A stretch of DNA of 58,000 nucleotides from Adiantum capillus-veneris (lineage: Eukaryota > Streptophyta > Polypodiopsida > Polypodiales > Pteridaceae), in assembly GCA_014529385.2 (NCBI GenBank), contig CM043966.1:87948087-88006086 (forward strand). The letters are read 5' to 3'. The position numbers were made by a program, and so were the translations under genes. Positions within the stretch are counted from its first letter, which is position 1. Each line of letters opens with the position of its first letter. Shown piece after piece: positions 11,353 through 21,847 of this stretch. The notes beneath the pieces were generated by a model, which had not been told where the DNA came from, did not search any database, and saw only the letters and a list, made by a program, of their open reading frames with translations.

Positions 11353-11916
11353 TTATAAATTTAATAATTCATTTAGAATTAATTTTCTGTCAGATAAAGC
11401 CAATTTAGCAACAGCTGGCAGCAGGTACATGGCTACCACCGCCGCCAAAGACAGGCTCCTCTCCCCCCCCCCCGACCTGGAGGCCGACCCATGGTAGGCA
11501 GCATCGTTGGGTTCCCCTAAATCCTCCGCGTGGTTCCAGAACTCAACCTGGAGCCAGTCAAGTACTGTATGCATAGTCCACTCTGCGTGATCCTTGCCAC
11601 ACACTGGAAAGGAAAAACCAACCATTGTATCCAAGGCATCGGCACCTCGGGCTGCCAAAGAAAGAACATGTACATTGAAACAAGCTGCCTCAAGGTCTGG
11701 GGATGGATCGCCAAGAAACCGCGTAAAGTCGTAGTCGAAGAAGTCCCATCGTTTACAAATGTCAAAACTGGTCAACCCTTGCGGGATTGTTGCAAAGGGA
11801 GAAGTTTGCACCAAAAGGGTCATCCTTAAGTAGGGAAGTCCCTCTTGAGCGAGCCAGCTTGTATCAAAAGCGCTGCCAGGAGATCTGGAGATCTCTGAGC
11901 TGCTGAGGAGTGTCAT
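11353..11916 (-). pseudogene. Inverted LINE B ORF1 segment with a conserved FDYDFTRFLGDP block
   Basis: A 187-codon frame on the minus strand. Residues ~20-125 match the LINE C frame 49745-50101: GLTSFDICKRWDFF and DYDFTRFLGDP near the centre, EAACFNVHVL and TMVGFSFPVCGKDHAEWT toward the end. It is the distal part of LINE ORF1, a serine-proline-rich linker followed by a compact conserved domain that I do not recognise. The frame stays open although the segment is inverted relative to the rest of LINE B, so it no longer joins its ORF1. The last residues run into E2's LTR, and the true homologous part ends at about 11415. Confidence 0.7.
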
Positions 11917-12433
11917 GTTCCCTGGGTTGGTGGTGGAGTATGGGAAGGGCTAGGAGAGGAGGCTACAGGGGCAACTGCCAGCTCGGGAAACTGGAGAGGC
12001 GGAAGGAGGGTGTTGGGGAGGGGGGAGCTAAGGAGTCAGCAGGCGAGGGAGGTGGAGGTGCTGTCGGTGGTGAGATTGAGGTGGAAGGAGGCTCCTCAAG
12101 AGCATCTTGCTGTAGAGGGTCGAAACGTGACAAACTTGCTATAGACACTCTGGTTGTTAGCCAAGTTTAGTGTGACGCCGCCTGATAAAGCTGGCAATAG
12201 ACACAATGTGAATTACTTTTTGCAAATACACAGAGTGCTCCTTGCTATGTATTTGTACATGACAGACTTGCTACAAACACTTTGGCCGTTAGCCAAGTTC
12301 AATGTGATGCCGCTTGATGCAGCTCGCAATAGACACATTGTGAATTACTTTTTGCAAATACACGGAGTGCTCCTTGCTATGTATTTGTACAGGAGGATTC
12401 CTCGACAGAGGATTAGCCTTACGGACTGCACGC
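11414..12433 (+). mobile_element. LINE B, middle segment with an internal inversion
   Basis: Resumes LINE B after E2. About 11419-11490 continues ORF1 in plus sense. About 11490-12125 is inverted relative to LINE C (it matches the complement of ~49549-50150). From ~12126 the plus sense resumes with sequence matching LINE C ~50150-50320, which here is present as two tandem copies. E3 is inserted at 12434. Confidence 0.8.
12126..12400 (+). repeat. Tandem duplication inside LINE B (~133-bp unit)
   Basis: Two copies of a segment containing TAGCCAAGTT..., AATTACTTTTTGCAAATACAC and GTGCTCCTTGCTATGTATTTG. They start near 12129 and 12262. LINE C has one copy (about 50150-50275). Confidence 0.8.
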
Positions 12434-13885
12434 TGTCGTGCAGCTCCGCTTCCATGCCAAGAAAGATGCCAGAAAATGCACATCAAGCTTATTTGAAGCA
12501 TCCTTGATTAATGGTCAGTGACCAGGGCTTGTTAATAGGCCAAGTTTAATGATTAATGTATGCCAGATGCGGCTAAATGGGCCAACAGATACCTTACTGA
12601 TGATAAAAAAGACGTATGCTTGAAGTGAGCATAAATGGGAGATTATGATCTAGAACTGTAGTGCTTGAAGTGCTCTACCGGCTTGTCTTTACGGCTCACC
12701 GATTGGAGCTACGGTAAAAAAGTTATGGCAATTTGAAGTTTAAGTCAATTGCAGATCCATACCAGATTGGGCAACTGCAGCTGAGGGGACAAAAATGAAG
12801 TGAATGCACGGGCCTGAAGTGCTCACTTTGTGGAGCGCGTTGGTCTTTTCAGATCAATGATCGGACTTACGGTTGCCAAGATATTGGCCGTTAAAGATTT
12901 ACCGGGGACCGGTTTCGTACCAGTTCGGTCGGCTCGATCGGTGTGCCGTCTGGGAATTTTACAGCCTCGATAGGGTTTGTATGCATTTATGCAGTTTGAG
13001 AAGTCTAAAGGGATTTACGGCTTGGCAGGGAGAGTCTGGTGTCAATTGTCGGCACTGTTGAGCTCGGTAATTTTGGCATTATTCGAGATGTCGGTATGGA
13101 CAATAAAATTCACGAAGATATTGTTAGTCAAGGACTGCTCGAGAGAGATGTCGTGCTTGGCATTGCCTTGGCCGGCATGTGTACCAAATATGATGCCTTC
13201 TACTTGCAAAGCATTGCATGGCCTGCATGTATGCCCAAATGTGATGCCCTTACAAAGGCCGCCCGCCCGCCCAAATGAAGGCTATGGCCGCCATGTATGC
13301 CCAAATGTGATGCCCTTTGTAAGTGGCCGCCCACATAAGCCTTAGTAAGTGGCCGCCCATTATGGAAAATAAGGAGGGAAGTGTGGACAAAAGCGAATAG
13401 AAAAGAGGGCATGGTGTTGCAGCGCACAGAGATGGCGCATGGGAGAGAAAGAGCTCGCAACGAGCTCGGTGAGACTCAAGCGAACTCGGCCATGTGACGG
13501 AAACTACTCGGCATGCCATGGCGCGCCGTTTCGGCACCAGCAAGGTCGAATTCCATGCCCGTCATCATGACCCGTTGCCACGTCATCGAACTGCTTCCCA
13601 CCTAGCAAGGACGGCGCCGTCGTTGCTCACGGGGAAGTCACAAGTGGCCTATTTTTAAAAATTGGAGGTTTATTGCTAAGAGTAGTGAGGAGTGCATGAG
13701 GAGGTGAGGATAATAGGAGAAGAGGTTACAAAGAAGAAGAGGAGAGAACGAAAGGGGTTAGAAGCTAGAAGGCGAGGAGGGTTACGAGGGGGGAAGGCTC
13801 GGAGCAAGCAGAGCTCCCTCTCTCTCGCTCTCATCCTTGGAGCAAGCACAACTCCGTCTCTCTTGCTCTCATCCTCCGCAAGCAA

Positions 13886-13940
<55 letters not shown>

Positions 13941-14162
13941 CTCATCCTCGACTAACAAAGGAGGAAGGGAGAAGAGGGAAGCGAAGGGAATCAACGACTA
14001 GGGCAAGAAGGCAAGAAGGGGAAACAAAGCATAACGAAGAGGAAAGCAAGGTCGGGAGGGCAAGGAGGTGACGGAGCAGGAAGCTACAAGGAGAATCTCT
14101 CTCTCGATTTCGAGGGCATGAAGAGGAGCTCTCGGCTCGTGCTCGGCAAGCAAGAAAAGCTT

Positions 14163-14217
<55 letters not shown>

Positions 14218-14523
14218 CTCCTTGAAGAAAAGGAAGATCACTCTCTCTCTTTCCCTCACTCCGAAGCTTGAGCTCTCTCTCTTGGCATGAGGGAGCTCGA
14301 TCTCTCTCTCGAGCATAAAGAAGAAAGCAAATCTCTTTCCCTTCCTTGTCCTCGGACTTAAGCTTGAGAAGAGGAGAGCAAGGAGCAAAAAAGCAAGGTA
14401 AGAGCGTGCAATTCAGGGGATTCTCTCTCTACAAGTAGCTCTGAAAGACGCTCGGCCGAGTCAATCAAAGAGAGTTTCGAGAGATCTTGACAACATCGAA
14501 AGAGAAACTTGAGGCTTATTGTT
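12434..14523 (+). repeat. E3 left LTR (3' end deleted)
   Basis: Matches 15397-16904 plus 18169-18658. It contains two (CT)n tracts (13889-13936, 14165-14213). Open frames inside (for example 12977-13345) are matched in the other LTR only because LTRs are copies, and they show no coding domain. Confidence 0.8.
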
Positions 14524-15396
14524 GGTATATGAGATGTGGGTGTTGCACTATGCTTCAGGTGAAGCTCTAGTATATTGCGGAGCCCATCAATGCTATGTTA
14601 TCTCAATGGTGTTTGATCCAGGAGATTCTAAGGATATTCACAAGCAGATTCAATATGGATGGATACTGTTAAGTATGCTTAGTAATTGTGTGCTATTTGA
14701 ACCAGGGGTAGCATATTTGCACCATAAATGCTTGATGTTTATTGATACAGGAAATGTATACTCGTGTGGATATTATGATGCTCCAGTGTTTGGGAATTCC
14801 CTTATTATCCTGTTTGATCCTGGGGGCTACTAAAGTACATGCGCAGATTCAAAGGATATGAGTTATTTTCTTGTAGCAAGATGCATGATACAAGGTTTTG
14901 GTTTCTAGATTATGCTTAGTCCGAAGAGTTTTTGGTTCTACATTCAATAAGATTACATGGCTGGCTTCCAATTGACTTCTTTGGGCAATTGATGAAGTAT
15001 CTTCACATCTTTTGAGTTGGTTCTGCTACCAGAACTTAAAGTAAAGGACTTGACGGCCATTCTGTGTGCAAACAAAGTAAAGCATACTTGAGCTTGACAG
15101 GGTTCCCTAAAGCGAGCTTAATGGTCAAGCCGTGTGCATCATTAACTGGAGCACTTGAGTCTGGCGGGGTTCACTAAACAGGTTTTTCATAATTGAATGC
15201 TTTGAAGATACGGAAGACACGGTTCAAAGATTTCTGATGGGCAGCTACCTAATGCTTAAGCTAGAACATTGATGATAGGGTATAAGCCTTATTTCATTTT
15301 TCATATGATGGCAAAGATCTTAAGGTACCTATAGCAGATGCAGATTGAAGTGCAGTTGGCACAGACCTGAGGCTGTGCAAGTTCAGAGGGGGTGGA
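14524..15396 (+). other. E3 residual internal region
   Basis: About 870 bp between the LTRs. One frame (ATG at 14531 to 14833, about 100 codons) has no recognisable motif. The remainder has no open frame of note. It ends in the polypurine tract, so it is the 3' part of the interior. Confidence 0.6.
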
Positions 15397-16766
15397 TGTG
15401 GTGCAGCTCCGCTTCCATGCTAAGAAAGATGCCAGAAAAATGCACATCAAGCTTATTTGAAGCATACTTGATTAATGGTCAGTGACCAGGGCTTGTTAAT
15501 AGGCCAAGTTTAATGATTAATGTATGCCAGATGCGGCTAAATGGGCCAATAGATGCCTTAATGATGATAAAAGTGGCGTATGCTTGAAGTGAGCATAAAT
15601 GGGAGATTATGATCTAGAACTGTAGTGCTTGAAGTGCTCTATTGGCCTGTCTTTATGGCTCGCCGATTGGAGCTACGGTGAAAAAGTTATGGCAGTTTGA
15701 AGCTTAAGTCAATTGCAGATCCGTACCGGATTGGGCAACTGCAGCTGAGGGGACAAAAATGAAGTGAATGCACGGGCCTGAAGTGCTCACTTTGTGGAGC
15801 GCGTTGGTCTTTTTAGATCAATGATCGGACTTATGGTTGCCAAGATATTGGCCGTTAAAGATTTACCGGGGACCGGTTCCGTACTAGTTCGGTCCGCTCG
15901 ATCGGTGTGCCATCTGGGAATTTTACAGCCTCGACAGGGTTTGTATGTATTTTATGCAGTTTGAGAAGTCTAAAGGGATTTACGGCTTGGCAGGCAGATT
16001 CTGGTGTCAGTTGTCGGCACTGTTGAGCTCGGTAATTTTGGCATTATTCGAGATGTCGGTATGGACAATAAAATTCACGAAGATATTGTTTGTCAAGGAC
16101 TGCTCAAGAGAGATGTCGTGCTTGGCATTGCCTTGGTCGGCATGTGTACCAAATATGATGCCTTCTACTTGCAAAACATTGCATGGCTGGCATGTATGTC
16201 TAAATGTGATGCTCTTACAAAGGCCGCCCGCCCAAATGAAGGCTATGGCCGGCATGTATTCTCAAATGTGATGCCCTTTGTAAGTGGCCGCCCACATAAG
16301 CCTTAGTAAGTGGTTGCCCATATGGAAAATAAGGAGGGAAGCGTGGACAAAAGCAAAAAGAAAAGAGGGCATGGCGTTGCAGCGCGCAGAGATGGCGCAT
16401 GGGAGAGAAAGAGCTCGTAGTGAGCTTGGTGAGACTCAAGCGAACTCGGCCATGTGACGGAAACTACTTAGCATGCCATGGCGTGCCGTTTTTGCACCAA
16501 CAGGGTCGAATTCCGTGCCCGTCATCATACCCGCTACCACGTCATCTAGGGGGAAGTCACAAGTGGCCTATTTTTAAAAAGTGGAGGTTTATTCCTAAAA
16601 GTAGTGAGGAGTGCATGAGGAGGTGAGGATAATAGGAGAAGAGGTTACGAAGAAGAAGAGGAGAGAACGAAAGGGGTTGGAAGCTAGAAGGCGAGGAGGG
16701 TTACGAGGGGAGAAGGCTCGGAGCAAGCAAAGCTCCCTCTCTCTCGCTCTCATCCTCGGCAAGCAA

Positions 16767-16817
<51 letters not shown>

Positions 16818-16904
16818 CTCTCATCCTCGACTAACAAAGGAGGAAGGGAGAAGAGGGAAGCGAAGGGAATCAACGAGTAGGGCAAGAAGGCAAGAAGGGG
16901 AAAC

Positions 16905-18163
16905 TGTCACGTGACACATCCAACCCTATGTGTCCGTGGACAAGCTACAGCATGATCAGGGTTCAGTCAGTCCAATCAATCTAGATTAGAAGTGATCTGG
17001 CACTTTTGTGAGTCTATTCGTAGACCGTGCATGCCCAGTCACTTAGTGTAGATGCATATCCTCTGGTTGCACACAGCATGATCATAAGAATTCCCATCAA
17101 AATCCATCAGAATCAGTCAAGGGAATTTTCCAGTGCATTTAGCCTATTTTACCTATTTTTGGCGTTTTTTACTTATTAATTTAAGTGACTTTCCAACAAA
17201 AGTAGGTAGGGCAATTTTGCTAAGTTTGTATATAAGCAAACTAGAGCTAGCACTATTTGGCAGAAGAGGCAACAGGAGCCAAGCTCAGCAGGCAACTTCT
17301 CACCAAGACCAAGCCTTGGTGGTTTCCCTCCAAGCAGCAGATCCCCCCCATTGCCTAGCGTTTTCAACAAGAAGCATCGCCATACACCTTCCCTCACCTA
17401 TCATTTTTAGTCAGCACCATAGCCTAGCGTTTTTGCATCAGCAGGTCCTCGCCACAGAAGACCCCAACAGATAGCGTTTTTGCATTAGCATCCTCGCTAG
17501 CAGGAAACCTCAGCCTAGCGTTTTTGGGAGCTTCAGCCTCTAGCGTTTTTTGTCCCAATTTCAGCCCTTTGCAGATTCAGCATGCAGCGTTTTTTCATCA
17601 TTAAAGACCGTCAAGATCAGCCCCTAAAGAAGTAGCAGATTCAGCCCGGAAAGACCTCAGTTTTCAGCCTTAAGCAACCTCAGTTTTCAACCCTAAACCT
17701 GCAGATGTTCAGCGTCAAAGACCCACAGAAAACAGCCCCCAAATCAGCGTTTTTGGACTAGTCGCAGATTTCAGCCCATAGCGTTTTTGGACAGCGAAAG
17801 ATTGCAGATTTCAGCCCTTAGGTCGACTTCGTTATCCCCGTCGTCGTCGTCAACATAGCCTAGACTTGCATCAGCACATGCATTCAGTTTGTACCAGATT
17901 GTGCAATCAATAGTAGACCACTATTGTCGACGAGAGTGGGGCCTTCGGAGGAGGGTTTTACAACGTCTCTGGTGTCGTATCTCTCTTCTCTCTCTATCTC
18001 TCAGTCTCATACACTTGCACGTACAGTGTCCATTCACTTTGTTTGTGATCATAGCACCCTCGCATTAAGAACGGAAGGCTCTACCTTCCATAAGAACAAA
18101 AGGAACCTGTTCGGAGCACTCATCTTGAGCAAAGCACAAATATTCATTCCGTTGCACCTAACA
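16905..18163 (+). mobile_element. Solo LTR nested in the E3 right LTR
   Basis: The left LTR reads GGGGAAACAAAGCATAA without a break (about 14020-14030). In the right LTR this point is opened by 1259 bp beginning TGTCACGTGACAC and ending CACCTAACA, flanked by GAAAC (16900-16904) and AAAAC (18164-18168). TG..CA ends, near-matching 5-bp flanks and no interior point to a solo LTR left by recombination. A TATA-like GTATATAAGC lies near 17228. Its centre holds a striking array of TAGCGTTTTTG motifs. Confidence 0.82.
17353..17795 (+). repeat. Array of eight TAGCGTTTTTG-like motifs
   Basis: Copies of (T/C)AGCGTTTT(T)(T)G occur near 17356, 17425, 17473, 17516, 17544, 17586, 17743 and 17780, interspersed with TTCAGCCC(T/A) motifs. 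Spacing is irregular (about 30-160 bp), so this is a motif cluster and not a tandem repeat. Confidence 0.7.
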
Positions 18164-18305
18164 AAAACAAAGCATAATGAAGAGGAAAGCAAGGTCGGGA
18201 GGGCAAGGAGGTGACGGAGCAGGAAGCTACAAGGAGAATCTCTCTCTCGATTTCGAGGGCATGAAGAGGAGCTCTCGTCTCGTGCTCGGCAAGCAAGAAA
18301 AGCTT

Positions 18306-18342
<37 letters not shown>

Positions 18343-19196
18343 CTCCTTGAAGATAAGGAAGATCACTCTCTCTCTTTCCCTCACTCCGAAGCTTGAGCTC
18401 TCTCTCTTGGCATGAGGGAGCTCGATCTCGCTCCCGAGCATAAAGAAGAAAGCAAATCTCTCCCTCTTCCTCGTCCTCGGACTTAAGCTTGAGAAGAGGA
18501 GAGCAAGGAGCCAAAAAGCAAGGTAAGAGCGTGCAATTCAGGGGATTCTCTCTCTACAAGTAGCTCTGAAAGACACTTGGCCGAGCAAAGCAAGTCAATC
18601 AAAGAGAGGTTTGAGAGCTCTTGACAACATCGAAAGAGAAACTTGAGGCTTATTGTTGGTAACCGAAGCAATAGAAGGAGCGTAAGAGCAGGTTAAGGAA
18701 GGCACTTAGAGAAGTTTTATGAGGACGAAATAAAAAATTGTGTGCGGCAATTAAGTCAGTGTAAAGAAAATAGAGTAAGAAGTTGTAGGATAATTGATAA
18801 TAACTGATGCTTGATGATTGAGGGAGTGAGCAGAATTGAAGCTTCCAGAATCCACAAGGTAGTTGAAGCAATTAAAGCGGTAGAAGAAAATTCCCATCAC
18901 AGTTATCACCAAAAGATTGATTAAACATTTTGTTAAGCCCCGATGTCATTAACGGCCCGGTTGATTCTGTAAAGCGGAAGCTTAAACTCCTAATTAGCAT
19001 GTGATCCAAGTGACGGTGCTGTTAACAGCCCACCTTGGCTAAGAATTAAGTTGTACTCAAAAGCATTAATCAATTAATTGATGATTACGGCAATTGCCAG
19101 AGCTGTCAGTGTCTCTTGTTCTCTCTCTTTCACACCTCCCACAGCCAGAGGCCCGGTGCCTGCCCGGCTCACGTTTCGAACACATATCCCCCGACA

Positions 19197-19354
19197 ACGC
19201 TCTTCTTGGGCATGGGTTGTGGACACTCACTTTAGACATGGCTTTCTCAAGGACGCTCGGATGCGGACTACTCCCCATCCAAGATGACCTCGAAGATTGT
19301 GAGATTGGCTGCCGCGGCAATATCGGCTTTCTCTCACGTAACCCATGAGAATTG
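19197..19354 (+). mobile_element. LINE B, segment leading to ORF2 start
   Basis: TTCTTGGGC at 19203 onward and GGACGCTCGGATGCGGACTA near 19251 match LINE C 50320-50470, ending at the position of the ORF2 start ATG with its MRIV-like context (about 19344). It is the direct continuation of 12433 across E3. Confidence 0.75.
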
Positions 19355-19782
19355 TGTCACAAGACGGGCACCACATGCCAATAGAAAAGAACAGAGTGAA
19401 CAGACTTTTAGCACTTCAATAACAACCGAACTAAGAGAGAGAGAAAGAGAGAGAGAGACGACACGCGACACGGAGTGGCGGAATTCCACCCCAGAGAGTA
19501 TTGGTCCCAAACCTTGGCGTCCCTTTCGGTATTTTTTTATATTGCATCAACACAGTACAAGCCGTTACTTCAGTCTCTGCACCTTCTCCAGGAAGCATAC
19601 CAGAGAATGAGCCCTAACCTCATATTTAAAGGCCCTTGGCCTGAAAAGCAGTTATAGTGAAAAGCCTTCTGGTCCTAAAGCAATGCCAAAAAGCTGCGAG
19701 CGCGTTTTGCAGAATTCGAACAACTGTCATGTCGGTAGTTAGCGCAAAACGCGGAGTGTCCGTACAATTGCCACGTCATCGT

Positions 19783-19823
<41 letters not shown>

Positions 19824-20936
19824 CCTGCTTTATTTTACTTCCTTTATGTCACTGGGGCCCCATCGGACGAGGTCCCCATAAGTTGGTAGGACTTCTTCTT
19901 TTGTTACTTGTTCTTCTTAGGGTTTAGGCCCCTCAGCCAAGATCTTCAAGTTGGCTCCATTCTTCAGGGCTTTGACACGTCAACAATTTTGGACATCCCC
20001 CTTCTTTGAAGAAAGTGATCGTCTGCGATTACAGCATATCTGCAAAACAACTCAAGTTAGCTCAAAAATTTCTGAGGGTCATTCCGAGGACATTCCGAGG
20101 GACAATCAGTTTGCTCTTTTTGTTAAGGAGTTAGCTTCTCCTTTCGGCTCTTTTGATCAAGGAGTTGTCTTCTCCTTTCGTCCATATCGGAACTGTTGAT
20201 ATGCTGGCATAGTAAAATTAGCCATCACACCCAGACTGCATTGATCTTCCACGGGTGTCTTGATGCACTAAAATTACATACTCAGTCAATCTCATCCGGT
20301 CAGGAATATTCAATAGTTGGCACACCACAATGCAACACAAATGCTTACATATGCATGTTACAAGACACAACAAACAACACCGTTGAGCACTCCCCCGAGA
20401 CAAACGGTTTATGGTATGAAGCTACTCAACGACTACCTCGTCACTCCCCCCGCAAATAACCTTAAAAGGTATGGGCCATGAGCTCAGAAGACTGTACAAC
20501 CAAACGCTCCCCAGACCGCAGTCTGCGTCGCTTGGAGGTTCAAGCATAAAACCAAACGTTCCCCAGGCATCAGCCTGCGTCGTTCGGAGGTTTCTAGCAT
20601 ACAACGGAACGCTGAAGAATAAACACCCAATGTCCCCAACAATAATTGTGAAAGTGACAAAAATTGGAAAAGGGAAAGCAGGGCATAAATGCTAAACACG
20701 AGCCTCTACATCGTGCATGTCATGCATAGATGGTAACACATGGCCAATCCGACAACCAAAAGGCAATGAAGAATAAACACCCAATGTCCCCAACAATAAT
20801 TGTGAAAGTGACAAAAATTGGAAAAGGGAAAGCAGGGCATAAATGCTAAACACGAGCCTCTACATCGTGCATGTCATGCATAGATGGTAATACATGGCCA
20901 ATCCGACAACCAAAAGGCGATGGGGCTAACTGCTCA
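19355..20936 (-). mobile_element. Solo LTR E4 (minus strand)
   Basis: Starts TGTCACAAGACGG and ends AACTGCTCA, with ATTG on both sides (19351-19354, 20937-20940). On the minus strand a TTTAAATA box lies at 19623-19630 and an (AG)-rich stretch (19435-19459) lies downstream of it. A related copy spans about 42455-43560 and shares TTTAAATA and many blocks. No PBS or interior is attached, hence solo LTR. It includes a (TG)n tract at 19790-19820 and a 154-bp tandem duplication at its right end. Boundaries rest on a 4-bp duplication and are less certain than those of E1 and E2. Confidence 0.65.
20613..20920. repeat. 154-bp tandem duplication
   Basis: TGAAGAATAAACACCC starts at 20613 and again at 20767. 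The two units differ at only one or two bases (for example CACATGG versus TACATGG), so the duplication is recent relative to its host LTR. Confidence 0.9.
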
Positions 20937-21301
20937 ATTGTCTTCTACGTGCAGTGGTCATAGTGATAACTGGAGGACAAGCCCACTTGTTTAAGATTGG
21001 GGTTATCTCATTGTATGATCCAAATATGCTTGCATCCATTCACGTATCTAAACCCTTGTTTCCATACCGTATATACCATACATATTCTGTAGATTGATTT
21101 GTCTCACACGCAACATTTTTAAAATTAGAAAAATGTGGTTCATATGAATTTTTATCTTCAATCAATGTTGCAGATTTTTATAAAAAGATTTTGTGTATGT
21201 TTTTCGATATATTGTGTACCTCAAGTACCTTATTTGAGGTTGACCAACAATATTATAACGATGCCTAACGCATGGTACCTAATGTGCTGGACTACCCTCA
21301 T

Positions 21302-21680
21302 GACTAAGGAACACGGGGTCTTTAATGAAGACCCCGTCATGGGATCGCGGCGGATGTGGCACGCACGCATCTCGAGGGAGATGGACGTCCAACAAAAAAC
21401 GGAAGTCAACGCGCGCCCGGTGGTTCAAACCCGGCACCTTGGTCATGGCAACTTGGTGAGCTAACCACGCATGCGCGTGCATTTCGGTGTCAACAAGGCG
21501 AGAAATAAACTATATAAGCTAAACTTAAATGGGGAAAAGTAAACATGGACAGAAAAAGTAAACACGGACACGTCCGTTTAAAATCAGACGGCTGGGTGTG
21601 CCTTTGCTTTTGTGCGCATAGCTGCTCGCCATGGATCCCATGACGGGGTCTTCATTGAAGACCCCGTGTTACTTAGTCCT
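21302..21680 (-). mobile_element. Short element with hairpin-forming inverted ends and tRNA-like boxes
   Basis: About 380 bp bounded by 44-bp inverted repeats (ACTAAG(G/T)AACACGGGGTC at the tip) with about two mismatches. Each repeat is itself an almost perfect palindrome (CACGGGGTCTT, short loop, AAGACCCCGTG). On the minus strand the interior carries TAGCTCACCAAG (21452-21463) and GGGTTTGAACC (21422-21432). These resemble the A and B boxes of a Pol III promoter at tRNA-like spacing. I find no clear target duplication. It could be a MITE that captured a tRNA-like sequence or a SINE with palindromic flanks. Confidence 0.6.
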
Positions 21681-21847
21681 AAGGCCTAACTACCTTCGGT
21701 ACAAATGTAGCAATTTTTTCATCTCACAATTTTTTCTGCATTTTTGAAATGGAGATGACATGGAAATTGACTTTAATGTATGATGTTTAATCCAACTATC
21801 TTGCTTTGGTGAACTGTTTCACCTTCTGACGTTTTTCATAATTGCAG

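Larger units (their letters stand above)
5626..11413 (-). mobile_element. Gypsy-like LTR retrotransposon E2, minus strand, coding region decayed
   Basis: Element of 5788 bp with LTRs 5626-7152 and 9865-11413, a PBS on the minus strand (9852-9863), a purine tract beside the left LTR (7153-7166 on the complement) and a perfect target duplication GCTGG (5621-5625 and 11414-11418). It lies inside LINE B: joining 5625 to 11419 restores a LINE ORF1 stretch similar to LINE C 49437-49470. The 2.7 kb internal region has only a damaged gag, and I see no protease, RT or integrase, so it is non-autonomous or internally deleted. Both LTRs carry a long (AG)n tract. Confidence 0.92.
9865..11413 (-). repeat. 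E2 5' LTR (right copy)
   Basis: Same termini as the left LTR. (AG)n spans 9961-10048. On the coding strand a TATA-like CTATAAAAG lies at about 10519-10530. Confidence 0.9.
12434..19196 (+). mobile_element. Large-LTR retrotransposon E3 with deletion and nested solo LTR
   Basis: Two long direct repeats start TGT(C/G)GTGCAGCTCCGC at 12434 and 15397. The right one is preceded by a purine tract (TTCAGAGGGGGTGGA, 15382-15396). The right end ends CCCCGACA at 19196, and a 4-bp duplication ACGC flanks the element (12430-12433, 19197-19200). LINE B sequence resumes just after it. The left LTR stops matching at 14523, while the right LTR continues about 0.5 kb further (18660-19196). The end of LTR1, the PBS and much of the interior therefore appear deleted. 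No coding domain remains. The right LTR is split by the solo LTR 16905-18163. Confidence 0.75.
15397..19196 (+). repeat. E3 right LTR, interrupted by a solo LTR
   Basis: 15397-16904 and 18164-19196 form one LTR of roughly 2.5 kb once the insertion 16905-18163 and its duplicated target are removed. (CT)n tracts lie at 16771-16814 and 18306-18339. The terminal 0.5 kb (18660-19196) has no counterpart in the left LTR. Confidence 0.7.

Noticed and set aside
12977-13345. A 120-codon frame conserved at 15945-16271
   Set aside because: Conservation follows from the two LTR copies of E3; it has no domain and different ends.
13676-13955. Long frames made of Arg-Glu or Ser-Leu repeats
   Set aside because: They are translations of (CT)n/(AG)n; dinucleotide runs have no stops in any frame.
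14519-14540. TGGTATATGAG as the PBS of E3
   Set aside because: It would put the LTR end at a place without CA and without a target duplication; the right boundary at 19196 fits the LINE continuation better.
21422-21463. A genuine tRNA gene
   Set aside because: A/B boxes are present but no acceptor stem or anticodon arm can be formed; treated as a tRNA-like promoter in a repeat.
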